A DNA stretch of 64,000 bases from Linum tenue (taxonomy: Eukaryota; Streptophyta; Magnoliopsida; Malpighiales; Linaceae). Shown piece after piece: positions 44,327 through 54,866 of the stretch (positions are counted from its first letter, which is position 1; each line of letters opens with the position of its first letter). The notes beneath the pieces are model-generated. The model was not told where the DNA came from. It made no database searches and saw only the letters and a list, made by a program, of their open reading frames with translations. The DNA lies in NCBI GenBank assembly GCA_946122785.1, contig CAMGYJ010000002.1, positions 13,280,839 through 13,344,838 of the forward strand, given 5' to 3'. The position numbers and the translations under genes were made by a program.

Positions 44327-47300
44327 TCAAGCTTGAAAATCAGGGAAACGCCTCTGCAACTCAGTCAAAAACTCCCATGTCGCATCCTCCTCACTTTGAT
44401 GAGACCATTGCACCAAGACTTGGGTAGCTGGTTTGTTGTCTCGGGCCACCATCTTCCTTGCCAGAATGGCAGCAGGAGCTAACTTGAGTGCTCCTTGGTC
44501 ATCGACTTCAGGCAATAGCGGCTGCACGACCACCTGCGATTTAACTCTGGCCTTCTTGAGTAATGAAACATGGAAAACAGGGTGTATTGTAGAGTCAGCT
44601 GGCAATTGCAACCTGTAAGCCACAGCACCAATTTTCTTAATGATGGGAAAAGGGCCAAAGAAACGAGGAGCAAGCTTCTGATTTGCTCGGCTGGCTACTG
44701 AATTCTGGCGATAAGGACGAAGTTTGAGGTAAACTAAGTCACCCTCCTGCAATACTCGTTCTGTTCTGTGAGCATCCGCCATCTGTTTCTGTTTGTTCTG
44801 TGCCTTGGCCAGGTTACTACGAAGAACATCAATCAGCCTGTGCTGCTGTTGCAACCTCTCTGCAACTGCTGCAACTGAAGTGGATAGACGATTCTGGACT
44901 CCAAATTGAGCTGGGGAATAGCCATAAAGAGCTTCAAAAGGAGAGACCTGTAGACTGCTATGGAAGTTGGTGTTATACCACCATTCAGCTAGGGTCAACC
45001 ATGAGGCCCATTGCAGAGGACATAAATGAACCATGCCCCTCAAATACTCCTCCAAACACCTGTTCAACCTCTCAGTCTGACCATCTGTTTGTGGGTGATA
45101 GGAAGTAGAGTAGTGTAGTTTAACCCCCTGTAACTCAAAAAGTTTGGTCCAGAATGAACTAGTAAAGATAGCATCCCTGTTTGAAACAATGGTCACAGGC
45201 ATTCCATGTAACTTGAACACCCCATCAAAGAATATTTGAGCCACTGTCACTGCTGAATATGGTTTTGGTAAACCAAAGAAGTGTCCATATTTGGAAAAAC
45301 GATCTATTACCACTAACACAGCCTCCTTGCCCTGAGAAGTAGGCAGGCCCTCCACAAAATCCATAGAAATATGTTTCCAAGCTTGATCAGGGATAGGGAG
45401 AGGCTGTAATAGACCAGGGTAGGGGATATTCTCAACTTTGCACTTTTGACACACATCACACAGCAAGATATAGTTCTTTAAATCAGATTTGATACCAGGC
45501 CACCAAAAATACCTTTTGATTCTCTGATAGCTGGCTTGAGCTCCTGAGTGGCCTCCCACAGGTGAGTCATGAAACAACTCCAGTAGTTTCTGCCTCATAG
45601 AACCTGTTGACCCCACATAGATGGCAGCTTTGTGATAGAGCAGACCTTGGTGAATCCAAAAGAGTTTGGGACCAATCAGTGGCATGGCAGCCTCAACCAT
45701 AACTTGTTGTACCTCCTGATCACCAGGGTAGGTAGACTCTAATTCACTAAGCCAGGAAGGTAATGCAGCAGATATAGGACAACACTCCCCCAAGTTTGAG
45801 ACAAAATCAGGATGCCTAGACAGGGCATCAGCTACCTGGTTAAACTTGCCCTGTCTATATTGGATCTCAAAATCCAATCCCAAGAGTTTCACCAACCCTT
45901 TCTTCTGTATCTGAGTGTGAATCTTCTGGCCTAACAAGTGTTTGAGGCTCTCATGATCAGTTACAATTCTGAATGGCCTGCCTTCCAAATAGTGGCGCCA
46001 CTTGGTTACTGCTAGAATGACAGCCAAATACTCCTTCTCATAGGTGGAAAGGCCTTGTTTCCTAGGCCCTAAAGCTTGACTGTGATAGGCTAATGGCCTG
46101 CCCCCCTAAGATAAAACAGCACCAATACCAAACTCACTAGCATCTGTCTCCAAAACAAAAGGTTGAGAGAAGTCAGGAAGAGCCAACACTGGAGCAGTGA
46201 CCATTGCTGTTTTGAGAGCTGTGAAAGCCTCCTGTGCCACCTCTGTCCACTTGAAGCAATCCTTTTTTAAAAGATCAGTGAGGGCTTTGCCAATCACTCC
46301 ATAGTTCTTGATGAACTTTCTGTAATAGCCAGTCAATCCAAGAAAACCACGCAGTTCTTTCACTGTCTTTGGAACAGGCCAATTCACCATTGCTTCTATC
46401 TTGGCAGGGTCAGTGGTCACTCCTTCCTGATTAATGATATACCCCAGGTAGTCAATCTGGGTCTGGCCAAATGCACACTTGGAAGGCTTGGCATACAAGG
46501 AATTCTTCCTTAGGATTGACAAGGCAGCAACTAGATGCTCCTTGTGACTGTCCTGATCAGGACTATATATCATTATGTCATCGAAGAACACTAGGATAAA
46601 CTTCATGAGATGAGGACTGAAAATTTTGTTCATGAGGGCTTGGAAAGTTGCAGGGGCATTTGTAAGCCCAAATGGCATTACAGTAAACTCATATAACCCT
46701 TGGTGAGTCCTAAATGCTGTTTTGTGTTGGTCAGAGGGATTCATCCTAATCTGATGGTAACCAGACAGCAAATCCAACTTGGTGAAATACTTAGACTCTC
46801 TAAGCTCATCCAACAGGTCATCAATCACAGGTATAGGAAACTTATCCTTAATAGTAAGGTCATTAAGCTTCCTGTAATCCACACAAAAACGCCAGGAACC
46901 ATCTTTCTTAAGCACTAGTAATACTGGAGAAGCATAGGGACTCTTACTGTGCTGGATATATTGGGACTCGAGCATCTCTTTGACCAGTCTGTCCATCTCA
47001 TCTTTCTGTGGTATGGAGTACCTGTAGGGCCTAAGGTTGACTGGGGTCGAATTTGGCTGAAGAGGGATCGTGTGATCACATTCCCTGGCAGGTGGAAATC
47101 CCTGTGGTTTTCCAAAAAAATCACTGAACTCCTGCAAAATTGGCTCCAAGAACGCAGGTGGTTGGTCCTTCCACATGCTCATGCTATTCAGGCTTGCCAT
47201 CTGATTCACAGCCTGTAACCTGCAAATTTGGCCCATAAACACAATCTCAGACTTATCCCACAATTTCTGCAGACTCTTTCCTGATATCAGCTTACACTGA

Positions 47301-49093
47301 GCCAAGTCCTGAATGCCAGACAACTCCACATCCTTACCCTGCCATTCAAAGAACAGTTTTAACCCAATGAAGTCAAATTTAACTGGGCTAATAGTCCTCA
47401 GCCAGTCCAATCCCATCACAGCATCATTGGATCCTAAACTCAGAATTCTCATGTCATACTGGAAAGTATGCCCTTGCATTTCCCAACAGAATCCCTTACA
47501 CACTTGGTCACTGAGTAAGATCGTGCCATCTGCTAACTTCACTCGCAATGGATTGCTTGCTGGAACCAGTTGACAATGCAATTCCCTTGCTTTCCTTTCA
47601 CTAAGGAAGGTGTGAGTACTCTCTGTGTCCACCAAAATGAAAATTTTGTCACCCTTCACCTTACCTTGAACAATAAGTGAATTAGCCATTCCCCCACTGT
47701 TCAATGCCTGCATTGTGACCTCTTCCAACTCTGGATGATCCTCCATCGTAACAGGATCCCCCAACTCATCCTCTTCTAGACTGGGACATGAATCAGCTAT
47801 GCCATCCTCGCCTTCAGCTTGCAAGCTGTTAAGCTGCTTCTTAGCATCACAGACGTGGCCAAAAAAATAGCGATCCCCACACTTATAGCAAACACCCCTT
47901 GCTCCATTATTCTTCGTGTTCAACATGGGAGACTTAGGACCCCCCACCTGCTTGGCAGGAGTAGCATTCTCCCAACGGCGAGGTTGAGAGAAATTGGTGC
48001 TCGTAGTAGCCACCATAGGACGAGAGGCCATTCCCTGAGTACTGCGCCATTTCTTTTGACGAGCTAAGTTCGAAGCTTCTTCCAATTGCGCAAACTGAAA
48101 TGGATCAGATAAGGTCTGGGGTTTCAACATCTGCAGGACTGGACGCAGTTCCTCCTCAAGGCCGCTGATAAAACTGCTGATGAAGTAGACCTCATCAAGA
48201 GCAGGGTTGAAACGAGACATTAGAGAACGCAGTTCTTCAAACTTCTCCTGATACTCAGCCAAAATACCACATTGACGAAGCTTATTGAACTCCGCCACCA
48301 CACTCCCATACGTACGATTCCCGAATCGCTGACACAATGCTGCCACAAACTCTTCCCAATTCAGCTCCTGGCGGCCAATTTTCCAACCTTCAAACCATAG
48401 ATCCGCTCGCCGTTGAAAATAAATCACCGCCAAATTAACTTTCTGATCATGAGGAATACCATAAATGTCGAACAATTTCTCGCATTTCCTCGTCCATTCT
48501 CAAGGATCATCACCATTAAAGGACGGAGAATCGAGTCGAGGAAGCTGGTGAAACTGATTTTGGTTACCTGGACCGTGATCCGGAAAACGTTCCCGCTCTG
48601 CTGCTGCCGGATTGACAGGAATGTGAGCCCGCGGTGCCTGTACCAGAACAGGATCAGCCCCACGGAAACCTTGATTAGGTAGAGGAAGAATGCCCCGCGC
48701 ATTTCTGTCCGGCGGTGGCGCCACCACACCAGCAACGACGCCCGCCGGCCGAGGAACCAGAACTTGTAGCATATTACGGATCTCGTGGGTGAATTGACCA
48801 AAACGATCGTCGAGCCGCGCCTCGAGATCCGCCAAACGAGTTGCCGAACTGGTCTCTAGCTCAGCGAAACGCGTCGCTGAGTTCGCCTCCATCGAATCCA
48901 AACGAGTCGTCAACGTAACGAATTGCTGTGAATGTCCTTCGGAACGAGTACGGATTTCCTGGAATTGAGCCGCCTGAGAAGTCATCAAGCCTTGAACGTT
49001 GGTAATTCTGTCATCGAGATCGCTCTGCGCCTGATTTGTGGACGCAAGTAGAGCAGTGAGCCGTTCGTCAATTGTACCTCTGGTGTTCGTCAT
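44327..49093 (-). pseudogene. Chromovirus gag-pol, single frame broken by two nonsense codons
   Basis: One frame of 1589 codons runs from MTNTRGTIDERL (49093) to the stop at 44327, interrupted only by TGA at 48500-48502 and TAG at 46106-46108. Domains in order: gag (to about 47950), zinc knuckle CYKCGDRYFFGHVC (near 47870), protease LVDTESTHTF (near 47630, with Glu for Gly after DT), RT with VMPFGLTNAPATFQ and FFDDIMIYS (near 46570), RNase H with ETDASEFGIGAVLS, integrase zinc finger (CDVCQKCK, near 45440), core with MDFVEGLP, a GPF-type C-terminal region (FFGPFPIIKKIGAVAYRLQL, near 44620) and chromodomain-like LVQWSHQSEEDATWE at the end. In the integrase core the second catalytic Asp reads Asn (VSNRD, codon 45179-45181), and the protease change is also unusual. 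Apart from these few mutations it would be full length. Confidence 0.93.
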
Positions 49094-49153
49094 CAAAGAA
49101 GAAGAAGATGAACAAGAAGAAGACGACGCCAAGACAGTGCTCTGATACCACCT

Positions 49154-49413
49154 TGTCACCACTAGAAGGATCGGAAGTCTCGGCAATGGAGGAATTAGAG
49201 AGATGAGAAGAGAATTTCAGAGGGGAAACCAGAGAAGAGGAGGAAGGCTCGGGAAGAATAAGTGAGAGAGAGAGAAGAGAGAGAAGGTAAAGTTTGTTAT
49301 TAGCTGGAAAAAGTGGTTACAACGGCTCTCGCGCCCTCTTACTTATACAAATTGGCAAATATCCAGACTAGTCACTCAATTCTTATTCCTATCCAAAACA
49401 CCCGTCGGTTACA
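49154..49413 (-). repeat. LTR of nested chromovirus (5' in element sense)
   Basis: 260-bp partner LTR, followed by catgg and directly by the host gag. Confidence 0.95.
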
Positions 49414-49414
49414 C

Positions 49415-50109
49415 ATGGATCCAAGCAAGATGGATACGGTGGCAGTCAAGTTTGATGGGAATAACTTCCCACTGTGGGAATTCCAGTTTCGGAATTTCGT
49501 GGAAGGCAAGCATCTTTCGGCTGTTTTGACGGGCGAATCGAAGAGACCTGGGGTCGACGCCACTGAGAAGCAGAAGGAGGACTGGGCGTCGTCGAATGCA
49601 CAGGTAGTGACCTGGTTGTTGGCATCTGTTGATGTCCCGACTGCATTGAGTCTCAGGCGGTTTGGCACAGCAGATGAGATGTGGAAACACATACAGAAAA
49701 CTTACTCTCAAGCTAATACACCACGTCTTTATGAGCTTGAGCTAGCTATTTAGGGTATCTCGCAAGGGGACAGAGATGTCCGAGGGTATTATCATTATTG
49801 TTTGCACCTTTGGACAGAGTATGATTTTGTCACGACCTCTCTTCTGACTGGCGATGCATCGGCTGAAGTGCAACAAGAACGTGTGCGAACCCGCACGATG
49901 CAGTTCTTAATGAAGATGCGACCGAAATTTGATCCAATCCGTGCTTCTTTGATTCATCAAGGGGTCACGGCCTTAGATGAAGTTGTGGCCGAACTTGTTC
50001 GTGAAGAAACACGACTTAAGAGCCAAGCTCAAATTGATACTCTGACCTCAGACTCTGCCTTCGCTATTGGGCGCTCCGGACATTCTTCTCGACCCCAGTT
50101 TGGGCGTTC
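49415..50109 (+). pseudogene. Host Copia gag, first part
   Basis: It starts at the ATG in the catgg target-site copy (MDPSKMDTVAVKFDGNNF) and reads as Copia gag (FPLWEFQF, then MRPKFDPIRASLIHQG and LVREETRL). A TAG at 49751-49753 replaces what is Gln in related gags. The frame is cut at 50109 by the insertion of the younger Copia and resumes at 54867. Confidence 0.9.
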
Positions 50110-50367
50110 TGTTAGATCGTATAAACTCACGTATAGAAACAGTAAAGAACACACAGGTTTACGTGGTTTCCCTGTTCAGTGTGAACGAGACTATTCCACG
50201 GCCGAAGCTATACGATACTCTTATTCAGCTTAACTTCAGCATACAGGTTACATACGTATATATATGAGCTAGGTTTCACAACCCTAGCTAGCCTCTCGGC
50301 TGACCCCAAACCCGCCAGACCCAGTACATATGTGAGGGGGAATGGGCCGAGCCCATATACATCAACA
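50110..50367 (-). repeat. LTR of young nested Copia (3' in element sense)
   Basis: 258-bp LTR with the TTTACGTGG ... TATTCCACGG stem-loop at 50157-50201. It supplies the last Cys codon and the stop codon of pol (TGT TGA). Confidence 0.95.
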
Positions 50368-53300
50368 GCCTCCCCAAAATTGATGAGGATCTCTCATCAT
50401 CAATTTGCGAGAAAGATAAAAGTGACGCGCAGCAGTGAACGACTTGGTTAAGAGATCGGCTATCTGATCTTCCGAAGCAACATAGAACAGCCGAAGAATG
50501 CCATCTCTAACCAAGTCACGTATGTAGTGCAAATGGACCTCGATGTGCTTCGTGCGCTCGTGGAGAACTGGATTCGTAGCAATCTGGATGGCACTGGTGT
50601 TATCAACATACAGCTGGAAAGGACTAGTGCACTCCACACCCAGATCCTCCAAGAGTCGACGAAGCCAGACAAGCTCAGAAGTGACATCAGACATAGCCCG
50701 GTACTCAGCCTCGGTAGACGATTTAGAGACCCGGTCCTGCTTTTTACAACGCCAGGAAAGAAAGGAGGCACCGAGGAGAACACACCACCCCGTAGTGGAG
50801 CGTCTAGTGTCAATGCAACCTGCATAGTCAGAATCAGAGAATGCCTGAAGCTCCAGTGTACCTGTCGATGGAAGGAAAAGACCAACCTCCCTCGTGCCCT
50901 GTAAATAACGTAATATGCGGTGAACTGCAGCCAAGTGATCGGTACGAGGAGCAGACATGAACTGACTGACAATCTGAACTGCATAGGCAATATCCGGTCG
51001 CGTAGAAGTCAAGTAGATCAGACTACCGACCACACTCCGATAGTGCTTTCCTCCATCCGCCAACAATTCACCAGACTCACGACTGAGTTTCAAATTAAGC
51101 TCCATCGGTGTAGAAACTGAGCTGCAAGAATCAAAGTGGGAGGACTCAAGAAGATCAGTAATGTACTTGGCTTGGCTAAGAAGAATCCCAGCCAAAGACC
51201 GCTTGACTTCCAATCCCAAAAAATAAGAAACAAGACCAAGTTCCTTCAGGCTAAACGAGTCATGTAACCCCTGAGTGAGAGTCTCAATACCCAGAGCATC
51301 ATCACCTGTCACTATCATATCATCAACGTATAAAAGAAGCACAACAAGTCCTGCAGAGGTCCGGCGAGTAAACAACGAAGGGTCATTAAGACTCTGCTCA
51401 AAGCCAAGAGATAAAATAGTAGAGTGAAACTTATCAAACCATGCCCGAGGTCCTTGCTTCAACCCATAGAGAGAACGTCGGAGAAGACAGACCTGGTCGG
51501 GAGTACCATGAGGATAACCTGGTGGACGTTCCATGTAGACTGTTTCCTTGAGGTCTCCATGCAAAAAGGCGTTCTTCACGTCCATCTGGTAAAGAGGCCA
51601 ACCACGAATAGATGCGACCGCAAGAAGAGAACGAACAGTAACCATTTTAGCCACCGGTGCAAAAGTCTCCTCAAAATCAATACCATATTCCTGACAGAAG
51701 CCCTGTGCCACCACCCTAGCCCGGTAACGCTCAATGGTACCGTCAGGGAGCATCTTCAGAGTATACACCCATCGAGAACCAATGACGGGAACCTCCGGAG
51801 GAGGACGATCGACCAAATCCCATGTCTCATTCGCATGAAGAGCATCGAATTCCGTTGCCATGGCAGCATCCCAATGAGGGTTCCCCCGTGCCTGTGAAAA
51901 ACGAGTAGGAACTGGGACAGGATCAACACTGTAAGTAACATAATCCAGCAAACGAGCAGGGGAAACGCCGAGCGTAGACCGAGTAGACCGTCGAAGAGGA
52001 GCGACGGGAGGCGAGGGTGATGGGGAATCGGATTCCTCAGCAGACGAACTCGATGATGGCGAGGGAGGGGAGTCGGAGGCAGCGGATCAGCCAGTGGTTC
52101 GTGGGGCACATCATCATCATCATCTGCGAAGGAAGGTGGACTAAGGGACAAATCAAACAAAGGAGGGTCCGACACAGAAGGGGACGAGTGATACATCAAG
52201 TTCTCCAGGAAAACAACATGACATGCGACCCTAACCCGTCGAGCAGAAGGATCATAGCATAGGTAACCTTTGTGAATATCACTATAACCGAGGAAACAAC
52301 ATCGAGCAGTCTTAGAAGTGAGTTTGGTGCGTTCTGAATGTGGAAGCAGAACAAAACAGACACACCCAAACACTCTAAGACGGGAATAGGGAGGGGGTTT
52401 AGAGTAGAGGCGGGAATACGGGCTAGTGTTGTCAAGGACATGAGTTATCTGGTAGTTGATGAGACGAACAGCAGTGGCAACTGTCTCAGGCCAGAACGTG
52501 GATGGGACACAGGATGAGAGCAAGAGAGCACGGGTGACCTCTAGAACATGCCGGTTTTTGCGCTCAACTAACCCATTTTGCTGTGAAACCCCAGGACAGG
52601 ACTTTTGAGAAAGAATACACAAAGACTGATAGAGACGCAGTAAAGGACCCGAACTAAACTCCCCACCCGGATCAGAACGAACTACACGAACAATCCTATC
52701 AAACTGGGTTTTGATCATGGTAAGGAATTCAGTAGCAACAGGCAGTAGATCAGATTTTAAGCGAAGAAAGTAAACCCACGTGTACCTAGTTGCATGATCT
52801 ATGAACAAGGCAAAGTATTTGTAGCCAAGACGAGAAGTAACAGGACTAGCTCCCCATTGATCAGTATGAATCAAGTGAAAAGGCTCAGAAATCACCGTAA
52901 GGCTATAAGGAAAGGAAATCCGAGTAGTTTTAGCCTCAATGCAACTGGTACAAGAAAAATCCGACGAACAATGTGCTTTAACATGGGTTCCAAACAACTG
53001 TTGCTTAAACATAGTCATAAGTCTGCTAGAATTTGGGTGCCCCAACCTAGCATGCCATAGCCGAAAACTATCAAGAGGAAGACTCGAAAAAAACACAAGG
53101 ATCACTAGACTCAGAAAATGCAGATGATGATGGCGACTGAAGTTAATCAAGGTAGAAGATCCGCCCCTTCTTGCTGCCCCTACCGATCTCCCGCCCTGTC
53201 TTCTGATCCTGAACAATACAACCAGACGGTGCAAACGTAACACAGTAACCTTGATCAGTAAGCTGACCAACAGAAACAAGACTGGGAACAAGTTTAGGCA

Positions 53301-54609
53301 CATGGTAAGTAGCGGGCAACTCAATGGACGAATCATGAACAGAACCCATGCCCGAGACATGCAACATCTCGCCATTCGCAACCTGAAGAGACAAGTTTTC
53401 TACTGGCGAAATGTGCTGCATAGCGGTAGCTTGCCCAGTCATATGATTAAAGCAAGCAGAATCAAGTATCCAGGCAGGAGACTTACCAGAAACCTGAAGA
53501 CTGGCAAATGCTGAATTAACAGCCTTGTTGACCAGCTGTTCGAGAGTGGCAGGAGTCACTAGAATCCCTTCAGCACCTGGCGCTGGGTGCGTGGCGTAGG
53601 CAGGCCAAGCAGCAGCAGCAGTGTTGGAACGAGTGGAAGAGCCACTTCCACAAGCCTCCCCGTCGCGGAAGCGTCCCTCCAAGGTTGGGCAATCAGGGAT
53701 AATGTGCCCGGTTTTCTTGCAATAGACACAGAAGTTCTTTTTCTTACAAAACTTCTTCGTGTGACCCTTTTCCCTGCAATGAAAACACTCCACATTGGAG
53801 GAGGTAACCCGGCGCTGAAAAGCAGCCCGGTACGCAGCATATGCCTCCCCTGTTTCTCCGCCAGCATCCCGATCATCAACCGCCGACCCGGAACGACGTC
53901 CAGCAGCAGCGCCTGAAGATCCATGCGGCGTCGGGGCGGGTGCAGCACTGAAGACCGCGCGATCGCCAGCTCCGGGGCGGATATCCAGGGCGGCTTGAGT
54001 CCTAAGCCGCGTTTCCTCCTGGATGAGAGCGCCCAAGACACCATCAATGCGAAGATTTTCTCGGTTCAGGAGAGAAGCCCGGATAGTCTCAAACTCCGGG
54101 TTCAATCGCATCAAGAACTGCATCAGCCTGATCTTGTCCCTCTCGGCCTTGACCTCTTGCGTGCCGGCCGTCGTCAGAAGACTTGCAATGATCATATCCT
54201 GCTCGGTCCACAGGTTGCGAGCAGCGTTGTAATATGAAGTAACATCCATACTCCCTTGAAACAGCGCCGCGAGTTCGACCTCGACCTCATATTGGCGAGA
54301 CGCCCCAGGTGTCTTGTACGTATCTGCGAGATACTTCCACATAGCGGCCGCTGTCGGTAGCATACGTAAACCCAAGATAATCGAGGGATCGACCGAGTTA
54401 AGAAGAAGCATCCGAACCTTGGCATCAGTGAGCACCCATTGTTTGTGCGCTTCTTCGTCCGTCGCGAGAGGTCGAGCGGCCGTGCCGTCGAGCCAACCGA
54501 GAAACCCTTTGCCCTTAATCAACGTACAGAACTGAAACTCCCATATCGCATAATTCTTGGAGTTAAGACGTGCAGTAATCTGATCAGACGACATAGGCTC
54601 TGATACCAT
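50362..54609 (-). pseudogene. Young Copia gag-pol, two compensating frameshifts and one stop
   Basis: Gag begins MVSEPMSSDQITARLNSKNY, the first ATG being the last LTR base plus TG of the primer site; MSSDQ is an alternative start. Paired zinc knuckles (CFHCREKGHTKKFC and CVYCKKTGHIIPDC) lie near 53700-53790, and protease ILDSACFNHM near 53460. Next come the integrase zinc region (HARLGHPN, near 53040), integrase core (RSDPGGEF, ERKNRHVL), RT (QMDVKNAFLHGDL, LLYVDDMIV near 51320) and RNase H to the stop at 50362. A TAA-type stop at 53143 and a frameshift near 53090, in a run of T, precede integrase; a second shift near 52000-52060 restores the original frame for RT. Otherwise all catalytic motifs are intact. 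Confidence 0.92.
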
Positions 54610-54866
54610 GTTAGATCGTATAAACTCACGTATAGAAACAGTAAAGAACACACAGGTTTACGTGGTTTCCCCGTTCAGTATGAACGAGACTATTCCACGG
54701 CCGAAGCTATACGATACTCTTATTCAGCTTAACTTCAGCATACAGGTTACATACGTATATATATGAGCTAGGTTTCACAACCCTAGCTAGCCTCTCGGCT
54801 GACCCCAAACCCGCCAGACCCAGTACATATGTGAGGGGGAATGGGCCGAGCCCATATACATCAACA
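54609..54866 (-). repeat. LTR of young nested Copia (5' in element sense)
   Basis: 258-bp partner LTR, differing from the other at two positions. Confidence 0.95.

Larger units (their letters stand above)
44037..49413 (-). mobile_element. Reina-like Ty3/Gypsy chromovirus, nearly intact, nested in Copia
   Basis: The LTRs at 44037-44296 and 49154-49413 (260 bp each, TGTCACCACTAG ... CGGTTACA) are flanked by catgg (44032-44036 and 49414-49418). GCTCTGATACCACC upstream of the second LTR (about 49140-49153) is the reversed primer site. By eye the LTRs differ at 3 of 260 positions. Total 5.4 kb with short LTRs and a chromodomain fits the Reina group. The duplicated catgg contains the gag start codon of the host Copia. 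Confidence 0.95.
50110..54866 (-). mobile_element. Young Ty1/Copia element nested in the host Copia gag
   Basis: The LTRs at 50110-50367 and 54609-54866 (258 bp each, TGTTAGATCG ... CATCAACA) differ at only 2 positions by eye, the lowest divergence in the window. GGCTCTGATACCA at 54596-54608 is the reversed primer site; the purine tract lies at 50368-50380 (minus sense). The flanking five bases (cgttc and gtgag) do not match, and the host gag frame does not rejoin cleanly, so a small deletion probably accompanied or followed insertion. Confidence 0.93.
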
